The notes under the pieces were generated by a model, which saw only the letters and a list, made by a program, of their open reading frames with translations, had not been told where the DNA came from and ran no database searches. Source: Axinella damicornis (taxonomy: Eukaryota; Porifera; Demospongiae; Axinellida; Axinellidae). From it: a stretch of 64,000 bases of DNA. This document shows, piece by piece, positions 23,049 to 32,892 of the stretch (position 1 is the stretch's first letter; every line of letters starts with the position of its first letter). Position numbers and translations under genes: made by a program. Where the stretch lies: NCBI GenBank assembly GCA_963931865.1, contig OZ007505.1, positions 1,760,577-1,824,576 on the forward strand. The letters run 5' to 3'.

Positions 23049-23756
23049 GCCCAACAGTGGCTACATCTGTTTGACTACTGGTACGTAGCTAGCACATAGC
23101 TAATCGACTGATATCTTGTGTACTAACAACAACTTTTTGTTACTGGAATGTCATGTGGAATTGTATGTAATGGGTAGTGGAATCTTCATATTTGTGAATA
23201 ATGTCCTCCTTTGGCCAAATATAATTAATTTGAGGTTTCTTGCCGTGTCAACATTCCCCCAATAGCTATTTATAAGGGTTTGAGTTATGACCACAATGTA
23301 TTGGGTGCCATGGGGTTCTCACAGCAACCAGGAGCTTATGAGCATCTGCTGCAACTGCATGACTGTTCCCTGCAAGCGATCAATAACTGAAGGTGTAGAA
23401 GGCCTGGGAATGAGGCTGCCGTGCTTGGTGTGAAATTCTGTAGGTTTAAGTAGTGTATCTATTTGTCCATTTGATCAGTAATGTACTGAATCTGGCCATT
23501 TTGGGGGTGATTTGCGTTGACGCTTAAATGAATACCACTAGTTTAGGCTCACAAATATTGCATGTTATAGTGCCATAACATGCAGTGGTACCTTCCACCT
23601 TTGCTTTCTTTCGTGTGATCACCCTTAGTGCAATTGGGTCCTCGTTTGTTTTCCATGTGAATCTTGGTGAATAGCTACTACTGTGCTTGAAATATGCTAA
23701 GTCTGGATCGTTGTGTGGCTTTGAACTGCTGAGGTGGCTAATTACTACCTTATATT

Positions 23757-24225
23757 GCCACATAGCAGTATATATGCTGATACAAATGAGGGCACACTGG
23801 TGTACCATAGCAGTATATCTGCTGATACAATGAGGGCACACTGGTGTACCATAGCAGTATGTATGCTGATACAATGAGGGCACACTGGTGTACCATAGCA
23901 GTATATATGCTGATACAATGAGGGCACACTGGTGTACCATAGCAGTATATCTGCTGATACAAATCATGAGGGCACACTGGTGTACCATAGCAGTATATAT
24001 GCTGATACAATGAGGGCACACTGGTGTACCATAGCAGTATATCTGCTGATACAAATGAGGGCACACTGGTGTACCATAGCAGTATATATGCTGATACAAT
24101 GAGGGCACACTGGTGTACCATAGCAGTATATCTGCTGATACAAATGAGGGCACACTGGTGTACCATAGCAGTATATCTGCTGATACAAATCATGAGGGCA
24201 CACTGGTGTACCATAGCAGTTTGTT
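23757..24225. repeat. 45-bp minisatellite, about ten copies
   Basis: Unit is CCATAGCAGTATATNTGCTG followed by ATACAAATGAGGGCACACTGGTGTA, with 44-47-base variants (ACAATGAG, ACAAATCATGAG). Because 45 is a multiple of three, long open frames appear on both strands; these are artefacts of the repeat. The paralogous block at 31040-31135 has two copies, and units A and B have one each. Confidence 0.95.
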
Positions 24226-24347
24226 ACTATGTGACTACAATATGATTGCACACGCTTTAATATACAGCTACAAGAACTCAGTAATGATGCTTGTATGTCA
24301 GTCACACTCAGCAATCGTGTATGTGACAATAATCATGCACTCTTGTA

Positions 24348-24896
24348 CATTCATACACAACACACTTGCTGTAGAAGCAAAGACAGAACCTTGGGAGAAT
24401 CTGGCTTACAACTCTGACACCCACAATGATCCCAATGAAGGCCCACACAACTGCACCTGAAACACAATGCTTTTTTACAGGGGCGGATCAAGGATTTATG
24501 AAAGGGGGGGGGTACCGTATATGAAACGCTGCCGGAGGAAGTGCATAGAGGCGCGTAGCGCCGATCAGTCCGCGCGAAGCGCGGAAAAAAAATTTTCGCC
24601 TTCATTTTTCACTTCTCAGGATGGGCTCTCGTGGCACCTTCGCGCTTTGCACTGCACTGCAAGTTCCAGATGTACGAGGATTGCAGTCCCAGGGCCGCCA
24701 TGAGCTTCTTCCTTGCTTATTTCGCTCACGAATGTAATACGTACGTACACGGAGGGGTATACTAGATCGTGGTCTCGTTCCCAAGCCGTTCGGTTTCAGG
24801 CAACGCACGATATTGCGAGCTGAGGAGGCCATGGCGCCAGGCCAGGAGTTGCAACGTAGCGGCAGCTAGCTATATAAAATTTTTTTTTTTCTCTAG

Positions 24897-24934
<38 letters not shown>

Positions 24935-24971
24935 TGGATCCGCCACTGTTTTACCGTACCACTTTGCAGTG
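24348..24971 (-). pseudogene. Broken exon 3 of an IFITM-like gene (copy C'), split by a MITE
   Basis: 24348-24477 matches exon 3 of copy E (31430-31560), including the reverse complements of the CLCFYSKCVVYEC and WAFIGIIVGI regions. The match is interrupted by a 471-bp insertion at 24478-24948. It resumes for about 20 bases (TTTTACCGTACCACTTTGCA) and then stops, joining sequence related to unit A near 13410. The rest of exon 3 and any exons 2 and 1 are missing, so this is a dead fragment. Confidence 0.75.
24478..24948. mobile_element. MITE with CAGTGGCGGATC-type ends and a 5-bp target duplication
   Basis: Left end CAGGGGCGGATCAAGG and right end CCTGGATCCGCCACTG form imperfect terminal inverted repeats. 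TTTTA flanks both sides (24473-24477 and 24949-24953), and copy E shows the uninterrupted site. The interior holds GCGCG-rich palindromes (CGCGCGAAGCGCG) and a 33-base poly-G run at 24899-24931. Related elements lie at 53694-54081 and, as an end fragment, near 50120-50170. Confidence 0.8.
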
Positions 24972-24974
24972 CGC

Positions 24975-26083
24975 GGTACTAGCAAGCATGTTATTGTAGC
25001 TACCAATTTGCAAGCTTGCCGTAAATTGAGAATTCTACTAGTCTCAAATTTTCCCCAGCACGGATCGACCACACGGGGAAATCTCAAAAGTGGGGGGTGC
25101 ATCAGTCCAGCTGCCCCCCCCCCCAATGTCACATTGATTGTGGCGGACAATGTCTAGTACTTCCATGGCAATCTGGATGGGTTACACAATTAGCTACATG
25201 CATGTTACCTGAATTTTACAGTCATGCAAAGTTCAGAGTCCAAAGTTTCATAGACTATACATAGCTAATTGAAACTCAGCAAGATGGCTTTGGCAATCAA
25301 AATGTTCTAAAAATCCGAAATACCAGTGCAATTTGATTTATAATTTTGATACGTTGAAAGTTGCAGAGACATTTAATGTCGGCTTCAAAGTGGGAGGACA
25401 TACCTGTAGCTACACTAGAGGATTTGACTGTCAACCAAAACCTGAGCAATAGAAGGTCCAGCTTGGTTTAGGTCACTGTGTTACTTGCCAATTTCATATT
25501 TCAACATTACACATGCACAAAATCCATAATGCATTCCTCAGTGTGCTTCACGTACGTAACATTCTGTATGTGTTATAAATTAATTTAACTGTGTATATGG
25601 AGGAACAGAGTTGATGTAAGCTTCAGAGCGAGAGACGTCCACATGTCCTCTTGCCAAAGCTGCTACCAAACATGCACCAATAATTGTTACAAGAATGCAA
25701 ATGTAAAAGTGTTCAGGAACGGAAGAAAAGTACATGCATAATTATGCAACTCCACTCCAACTGGCCAGTCAATAGTTAGGTCGCGGTGATCCACATGAGC
25801 AGCCTGAACAAAAAGTGACAAATACATGATCTGGGACTACATACAGTGACATGGGAAAACCAGCTTCATTTGCTCACTGCAAAAACAACCTACAGAGTAG
25901 TTGCTCATGTTCAGTGTGGGACCCCACTCATATTGTCCCAAAGTGTGGGACCCCAATCATATATTGTCCCAATCCCATGCACTTATGTACCAACTGCTAC
26001 CAAACTCAACAGCAACAAGTTGAATGGTGAGTAAAATTATTTAATGAGGGCTTTAACTTTACACCCTGTTGGTCTGATGTCTA
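24975..26083. other. Fragment related to units A and B; no gene seen
   Basis: Sequence from about 24990 to 25870 is collinear with 13410-14350 of unit A (CTACCAATTTGCAAGCTTGCC, GAGGATTTGACTGTCAACC, CAACTGGCCAGTCAATAG). It is a truncated piece of the A/B unit joined to the broken copy C'. No coding sequence supported. Confidence 0.6.
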
Positions 26084-26865
26084 CAGTCGAACCTCCGAAG
26101 AGAGGACACTTTGGGAACGGGACTTTTGTCCTCTCTTCGGAGGTTGTCCCTATCTCGGAGGTTCACCATATTTTGATCTCATATCATCTCTACAATGTAT
26201 AGAACGATAAGAGTTAATGACTGTCAGTATTGAAATTCAATGTTGGAAAACAGCAAAGGGAACAATTAAATTTCATGTGGTTCTGAATGAATCAACTTGT
26301 ATGAACAACTGTTAGTGAGTGTGGAAATAGTCATGTAGTGTTGTCTGTCTTGTTGAAGCATGCTTTAGTTCCACAATCCTGTCAAATCGTGCAACCGATA
26401 GACATGACTTCATCTCCATGCCCTAGAAATTGAAAAACTTCTTCCAAGGCAACTACAGCCTCCTTGTAACTCTTCAGCTTGAGGAGTTCTTCTTGTTCAT
26501 CTTCTTCATCGTCACTGTCTCTACTGGCTTCTTCTTCATGATGGTCCTCAAGCTCTTCAAGGAACCTAGTGTCCCAATTATCGTTGCGTGCATTCTACTG
26601 TTTACTTTTGGCGCGTGCGTGCGGTACGCGGTTTGTCTATTTTTAGGGTGTGGTTTCCTTGGTGTCCATTATTCAGAGGCAATTTTGTATTGTAAAGTGC
26701 AGTAGGGAGCGTGGATCTTGTCCGCTGTCCGGAATCCAGAAGTGTCCGCTTCTCGGAGGTTGCTTTAGTATTACAACTATGGTAATTTCAATCTGTAACA
26801 CGGACTGTGTCCGCTGTAGGGAGGTTGTCCGCTTCTCGGAGGGTCCGTTAACGGAGGTTCGACTG
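26084..26865 (-). mobile_element. pogo/Tigger-like DNA transposon remnant
   Basis: Ends CAGTCGAACCTCCG and CGGAGGTTCGACTG are inverted repeats flanked by TA on both sides (26082-26083, 26866-26867). The GTCC-TCTCTTCGGAGG motif recurs inside both ends. Leftward translation of 26560-26300 gives an acidic stretch (EELEDHHEEEASRDSDDEE) and, after a frameshift, RFDRIVELKHASTRQTTLHDYF. That resembles the acidic C-terminal tail of pogo/Tigger DDE transposases. The catalytic core is absent, so the copy is non-autonomous. It lies between the IFITM-like blocks. Confidence 0.8.
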
Positions 26866-27863
26866 TATAACCACAGCTGTTGCAGAGCTGCATGGCTTTG
26901 GAATTAGCCTCATTCCCAGGCCGAGACTGGGAACGAGGCTACTTCGGAATACAAACCACAAGCCAGTGCCTTTGATCCACCCACTCACTATATAATTAGA
27001 TATGTAGCTAATAGTTGTACCATGGCTTGCTAGGTGTATGGGATTTGTACCCTGCATGAGTGCAGTTTAATGTATTCACGAGGGCCCCTAGGGAATACAT
27101 AAAACTGCACGAAGGGTACAAATCTCATACACCCTAGCGAAGCCACGGTACAGCTGACTTGTACCATATAGTGTCAACACCTGCCCAGCAACACTCAGGG
27201 TATATTGATATACCCTAGGGTATATTGGGCTTCAAAGCTTAAGGCACCGCTTACATGGGATTTATCCACTGTAGCGGTGCCTTTCAAATGCCCACGCACT
27301 ATGGTACAAGGAACCCATATTTGTCCTCCTTTGACCAAAATAATGTGTGAACTCACTAACTAATTGATTTATAACTTCATGTGAATTTGAATGTGTGCAT
27401 GATAGTACCATAACATTTAGTAGTATCCTACCCTCGAAAAATGTGTGCATTGAAAACTACTAGCTACCCTTATATTGCCCATCTGTGACTCACAATAGCA
27501 GTATATGCTGAAACGCACACATCAAGACAACTATATGATTGCATGGCTGATGATGTACTTATGCAGCTACAAGAACAGCAATGGCATTTTCTATGAGTGA
27601 GTTAAAACAAGAGTAGAAAATGTGATGATGCTTTCCAAGTAGAAATGGAACATTAATCCCAGTTGGCACCCCCCCAAAGTAGGACGCCTTGCAAAATGTG
27701 TTTTGGAAGGTTTTGAATTTAGGTGTTCTTCAAAATCTGATGCATTTTTTCAAAGGGAGTTGACATGTATGATTTTTAATGCATTTTTACTCAATGTGGG
27801 CAATTCCCACATTAATTCAATGTGCATGATGTCCTGATATCGGCAATACTCAGCAATGGTATG
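26866..27863. other. Intergenic, with hairpin elements; no gene seen
   Basis: Holds a hairpin MITE at 26916-26942 (TAGCCTCATTCCCAGG against CTGGGAACGAGGCTA) and a large palindrome listed separately. From about 27640 the sequence rejoins the duplicated segment (ATTAATCCCAGTTGGCACC). Confidence 0.6.
27017..27151. mobile_element. Palindromic foldback element, ~135 bp
   Basis: GTACCATGGCTTGCTAGGTG and onward is mirrored by CACCCTAGCGAAGCCACGGTAC, with the axis at the GGGCCCC near 27103. Arms of about 60 bases differ by few changes. No coding content. Confidence 0.8.
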
Positions 27864-30323
27864 TTATTTTCCACATTCATACACAACACACTTACTGAAG
27901 AGGCAAAGACAGAACCTTGGGAAAATCTGGCTTACGACTCCAATACCCACAATGATTCCAATGAAGGCCCACACAACTGCAGCAATGCTAAAACACAATG
28001 CTAGGTTGCCATTCAACTTTGCAGATTTGTAGTGTCGACGTTGGGTGCTGTCGAAGGACTGCAGGTAGAGAAAATGAGAATGGGGAATCAGGAGCATAAT
28101 TATATGGACTGTTCAGAGTTAGTAGCAGTCTTGTAGGGTACCAATTAGTGCCGGGGTGATACAACAATTCTGCATATTGATTATTGTGAACTTCATATTA
28201 TTAATTGACTATATTGGGTGGTGAAATTCAAATTGCTTGACAGACAGAAACCATTCAAGTTGGAGACATCACTGACACAGTGCTTCTTTGATGGCTACAA
28301 CAAGCGCTGAGACCACTCATGGTCCACCTCTTCAATGGCTACAGTGAGAGACGTGACTGACACAGTCCCTCTTTGATGGCTACAACAAGTGCTGAGACCA
28401 CTCATGGTCCCACCTCTTCAATGTCTATAGTGAGAGACGTGACCGACACAGTGCTTCTTTGATGGCTACAACAAGCGCTGAGACCACTCATGGTCCCACC
28501 TCTTCAATGGCTACAGTGAGAGACGTGACTGACACAGTCCCTCTTTGATGGCTACAACAAGCGCTAAGACCACTCATGGTCCCACCTCTTCAATGGCTAC
28601 AGTGAGAGACGTGACCATAAACAAGCGCTGAGACCACTCATGGTCCCACCTCTTCAATGGCTACAGTGAGAGACGTGACTGACACAGTCCCTCTTTGATG
28701 GCTACAACAAGCGCTAAGACCACTCATGGTCCCACCCGTGGCTACAGTGAGAGACGTGACCATAAAAGGATGCAGAACGAGCAGGTGGCCAATTTAAAGT
28801 AACTAACGTGCTGGACAGTGGAGCTAGTCCCATGTTCTAGCCCTTTCTTCAGCAGCCCTACCCAAAAAAACTGAGCTGACCTTCTTGATTGCAGCTCTGC
28901 TGTTCAAGGTTTGAACATCCAACATGAAAGCTCGCGGCTGTCTTATAAGGTTACCCCTGAGGGGTTTACCACAATCGAGGGCCTGGAGAAGGCAAACCCT
29001 AGCTGTTTAAACCAGGTCCCGTGTAACAAATGTCCCCTCCGATGGACACAAAGGTTACGTTAACCTCAAAAGAGTTTTCGATTTGGAACATTGGAGGTTT
29101 CTTTTATATAGACCTTTCCTTCAATTATAATATAGCTCTCTCACATCATGAACCTGCTGCCCATGTACGTGTTGCAACTACCGGTACCTTTTAGATATAC
29201 AATTCAGGGATGCAAGTGATGGCATCTTAAACTACAACATGCATGCTGCTTGCTCAGACTTGCCCCATGGTGACATGGGTAATTATGGGCTTGGAACCCC
29301 ATCGATCATCCTAGACCTACTTTTTGCTGTTCTGCTATCCCTACATCTCCTTACATTTTCTACTCTTGTTTTAACTCACAGTCAGAGAAAACGCCAATGC
29401 TATACAGCCACACAGTAGTGCTGTACAGCTGACAGACAAAATAGTTGAAACAGTAGCCGCGAGAGACAGCACATAAAAGGTGTGGGGAGTCAGGTTCTTT
29501 GGAAGGGGTTCAACCACATGGTAGACAGGACCCTGAACTGGAGCTGGCTGGGTGCTCACTACCAGCACTCCAGATGGAGCTGTTTGCTCAGCAACAACTG
29601 CAGGCTGTGGTGTAAGGATGATGGGCAATTATTCTTAGGCATATGATTAGTGAGAAAATGATGAAAGGGGCGGCTATAAAGTTAGGACAAGCAAGGATTG
29701 CAAAAACATCATAACAGCACGTGAGCCATTGAACTGATATCCATCCTTTTCACCTCTGTGGAAAATCCCGTCCAAACAAGTTCTTCTTGTTTTCTCCTAG
29801 ATAAGGTTCTCTAGTGCATCATGGACATTCAGAGTCCTCATCCTTTTTGTCTACCCATGCATTTTTTATTGCCAACATCACTATAGCACAATATTGCCTT
29901 CATAAGCCAATGGGTTAGTCTAGTGGGCTAGCCCCTCGAATTTTCCCACGGATCGATGTGACCGCATGCGCGTCCATACTGAAAGCGATCACGTGCTGGA
30001 GAAAGCAACAACTTGGGGGAGGCTAGCTAGTCCTTTTGTGCAACCTTGAGATAAAATTATTTCAATTCAATTCAAAAGCGAAGCCAATGGGTTACAAGAC
30101 AAAAATGCCAGCCTGAGTCACTGAGCTATTCTGCATACTGCATTAGCTAAGTTGATCTGTGGTCTTATACGCTATCATGAGCTTCCAATCACAAATTAGG
30201 GCTGATATACTTATTCTGCCGTAGGCCCCTGTTCAGTGTCCTCCTGCTTACCTTGGCAGGGAGGATTTGTCCTGTCATTGACTGTTCATACGATGGTGGA
30301 GCATCTTCTTCGAATTCAGCCAT
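27864..30323 (-). CDS. IFITM/CD225-like two-helix membrane protein, copy D
   Basis: Exons 30323-30252, 29604-29380 and 28058-27864, all phase 0 with GT-AG introns, give 163 residues. Exon 1 is the same as in copy C (MAEFEEDAPPSYEQSM). Exon 2 encodes KNLTPHTFYVLSLAATVS and a first helix ending ALLCGCIALAFSLT, one codon longer than C. Exon 3 encodes RRHYKSAKLNGNLALCFSI and VVWAFIGIIVGIGVV, ending CVVYECGK. The intron between exons 2 and 3 is about 1.3 kb against 0.37 kb in copy C, because of an insertion that includes a minisatellite. All motifs are intact, so the gene is probably functional. Confidence 0.78.
28250..28765. repeat. ~87-bp tandem repeat in intron of copy D
   Basis: About six units contain GCTACAACAAGCGCTGAGAC, CACTCATGGTCCCACCTCTT, CAATGGCTACAGTGAGAGAC and GTGACTGACACAGTCCCTCT. 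Some units are partly deleted. The repeat and about 450 further bases are absent from the equivalent intron of copy C. Confidence 0.9.
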
Positions 30324-31178
30324 GCCCAACAGTGGCTACATCTGTTTGACTACTGGTACGTAGCTAGCACATAGCTAATTGACTGATATCTTGTGTACTA
30401 ACAACAACTTTTGTTACTGGAATGTCATGTGGAATTGTATGTAATGGGTAGTGGAATCTTCATATTTGTGAATAATGTCCTCCTTTGGCCAAATATAATT
30501 AATTTGAGGTTTCTTGCCGTGTCAACATTCCCCCAATAGCTATTTATAAGGGTTTGAGTTATGACCACAATGTATTGGGTGCCATGGGGTTCTCACAGCA
30601 ACCAGGAGCTTATGAGCATCTGCTGCAACTGCATGACTGTTCCCTGCAAGCGATCAATAACTGAAGGTGTAGAAGGCCTGGGAATGAGGCTGCCGTGCTT
30701 GGTGTGAAATTCTGTAGGTTTAAGTAGTGTATCTATTTGTCCATTTGATCAGTAATGTACTGAATCTGGCCATTTTGGGGGTGATTTGCGTTGACGCTTA
30801 AATGAATACCACTAGTTTAGGCACTAAACCTCACAAATATTGCATGTTATAGTGCCATAACATGCAGTGGTATCCTTCCACCTTTGCTTTCTTTCATGTG
30901 ATCACCCTTAGTACAATTGGGTCCTCATTTGTTTTCCATGTGAATCTTGGTGAATACTACCGTGCTTGAAATATGCTAAGTCTGGATTGTCATGTGGATT
31001 TGAACTGCTGAGGTGGCTAATTACTACCTTATATTGCCACATAGCAGTATATATGCTGATACAAATGAGGGCGCACTGGTGTACCATAGCAGTATATATG
31101 CTGATACAAATGAGGGCGCACTGGTGTACCATAGCAGTTTGTTACTATGTGACTACAATATGATTGCACATGCTTTAA

Positions 31179-31373
31179 GTACTAGTTATTGCATGAGTGC
31201 AAGGGCTATACGTCGAATATTGGCATCGAGCCCGAGGGCCGCAGGCCCGAGGGCGAGTGCCAATATTATGACGTATAGCCCGCGCACTCATGCAATAACG
31301 CATGATACTGGCATTGTGGTCTATTATATATTGGCATAGCGGTACCTTTGAACTTGTAGGGTATCATGCAACA
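31179..31373. mobile_element. Foldback MITE defined by an empty site
   Basis: The paralogous block reads GCTTTAATATACAGCTAC near 24255; here the same flanks are separated by about 195 bases. The core 31186-31300 is a palindrome (TTATTGCATGAGTGC against GCACTCATGCAATAA, GGCTATACGTCGAATATTGG against CCAATATTATGACGTATAGCC) around GGGCCGCAGGCCC. A second, outer pair (CATGATAC and GTATCATG) suggests nested events. Confidence 0.8.
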
Positions 31374-31411
31374 ATATACAGCTACAAGAACTCAGTAATG
31401 ATGCTTGTATG

Positions 31412-32344
31412 TCAGCCACACTCAGCAATCGTGTCATGCACTCTTGTACATTCATACACAACACACTTGCTGTAGAAGCAAAGACAGAACCTTGGGAGAA
31501 TCTGGCTTACAACTCTGATACCCACAATGATCCCAATGAAGGCCCACTCAACTGCACCTGAAACACAATTCTTTTTTACCGTACCACTTTGCAGTTTTGT
31601 CAAATTGTAGTGTTGTTGTCGGCTGCTTACGGTGAACTGCAGGTATAGAAATCAGGAGCATAAAATTATGGACTGGTCCTTGTATTCCATGAGTAGCAGT
31701 ATTGTAGGGTACAAGAAGAACTCTGTATCTTTGGTATGTACATGTTTGGCTGACAATCTCTATAGCTAAGCTAAGCCCGGAATACAAACGAGATGAACGC
31801 ATTGGCAGCTGCCAATATTGTGTATTCAAACGCATACTGCATCATCGGACAAAGGCAGTTTGGCAATACTAGACCAGACAAAGAAAGGTACGTACTGCTC
31901 ATACGCAGCACACGATCCCTCGTGTAATAGTTGCATGGGCATAACCACTGATTCACTCTTAGACACAATAGCCCTATGAGATTCAACATTGTACAAATCT
32001 AGGCTCCTTACATGCGCTTGCACATGCTAAACAGCAGATGGTTCAAGTTATTTATAAGGTACCAAGGCCTATACTCACTAGGATATAGCTAGGGAGCTAA
32101 AATTGTAACTCACTAGATCAGAATATGCCAGTGCTATACAGCCACACAGTATTGTTGTACAGTGGACAAACCCACAAATAACTGAAACAATAATAGACAG
32201 CACATAAAAGCTGTGCGGAGTCAGGTTCTCTGGAAGGGGTTGAACAACCACATGGCAGACAGGACCCTGAACTGGAGCTGGCTGGGTGGTCACCACCGGC
32301 TCTCCAGATGGAGCCGTGTAATTGGGCTCAACAACAACTGCAGG
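31412..32344 (-). CDS. IFITM/CD225-like gene, copy E (first exon not found, degenerating)
   Basis: Two exons are clear: 32344-32114 and 31636-31412, both phase 0, giving 151 residues. Exon 2 is intact (QPAPVQGPVCHVVVQ, ENLTPHSFYVLSIIVSVICG, CGCIALAYSDL). Exon 3 has diverged: the loop that reads NAKLYGN in C is LTKLQSGTVKKN, and the second helix carries charged residues (GAVEWAF, VGIRVV). The C-terminus is extended to ECTRVHDTIAECG. No exon 1 with PPSYE or a compatible phase was found upstream; ATG at about 32594 followed by a GTGAGT donor would give the wrong phase. It may be a decaying copy or use a distant first exon. Confidence 0.55.
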
Positions 32345-32892
32345 CTGTAGTAAAAAATGATTACTTTGTGCATGGAGAAGCCTGGGAACAAGGCTAGCGA
32401 GAGTATTTAACTGGGACTCAGACTGTGAACTGGACTGTGAGATTTTTGACTGAATTATGAACCGACAGAACACATGTGCAGTAAATAGAGGCCATGTTTT
32501 TGCTGGACTGTTTCTACGTCACTGAAATTTAGGTAACAGGACTCACAACCTCTTTGTATGTCCGATGACATCCCTGAATTTGTAGCCATGCACTTCTGAC
32601 GGTAGGCAAAGGATGGCAATACTCAGTGGATATCACCTGCATGTCGGACTCCACTCTAGACTATTCCGCTGTTTGTGCGCGAATAGTCCCGGTATATACC
32701 GAGTCAGTACTCATGCACGCGAAAGGAAGGAGGAGGAGGAGTCCGATGGGGTTGCATAATCAGCCCCACCTTCTTCTCCAATTATCCGAACGGGAATATA
32801 TTTCACCGATTTTTGTTGAAGTGTACTCGTAGAAAAATCTGCCGGTGTTTGTCCGACCGTTTCGAGGCGCTTGTTGATCAAGGCCCCAGAAC
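32345..32892. promoter_or_regulatory. Intergenic region upstream of WDTC1
   Basis: Separates the leftward copy E from the rightward WDTC1 start. No clear core promoter motif. The first exon of copy E, if it exists nearby, should lie here but was not convincingly identified. Confidence 0.35.

Noticed and set aside
23524..24329. Several overlapping leftward frames with YTAMVHQCAL repeats
   Set aside because: Generated by the 45-bp minisatellite, whose length is a multiple of three. The paralogous loci have one or two units and no frame.
26430..26705. 91-codon hydrophobic forward frame inside the pogo-like element
   Set aside because: It is the antisense of the acidic transposase tail; acidic codons on one strand read as Phe/Leu/Ser on the other.
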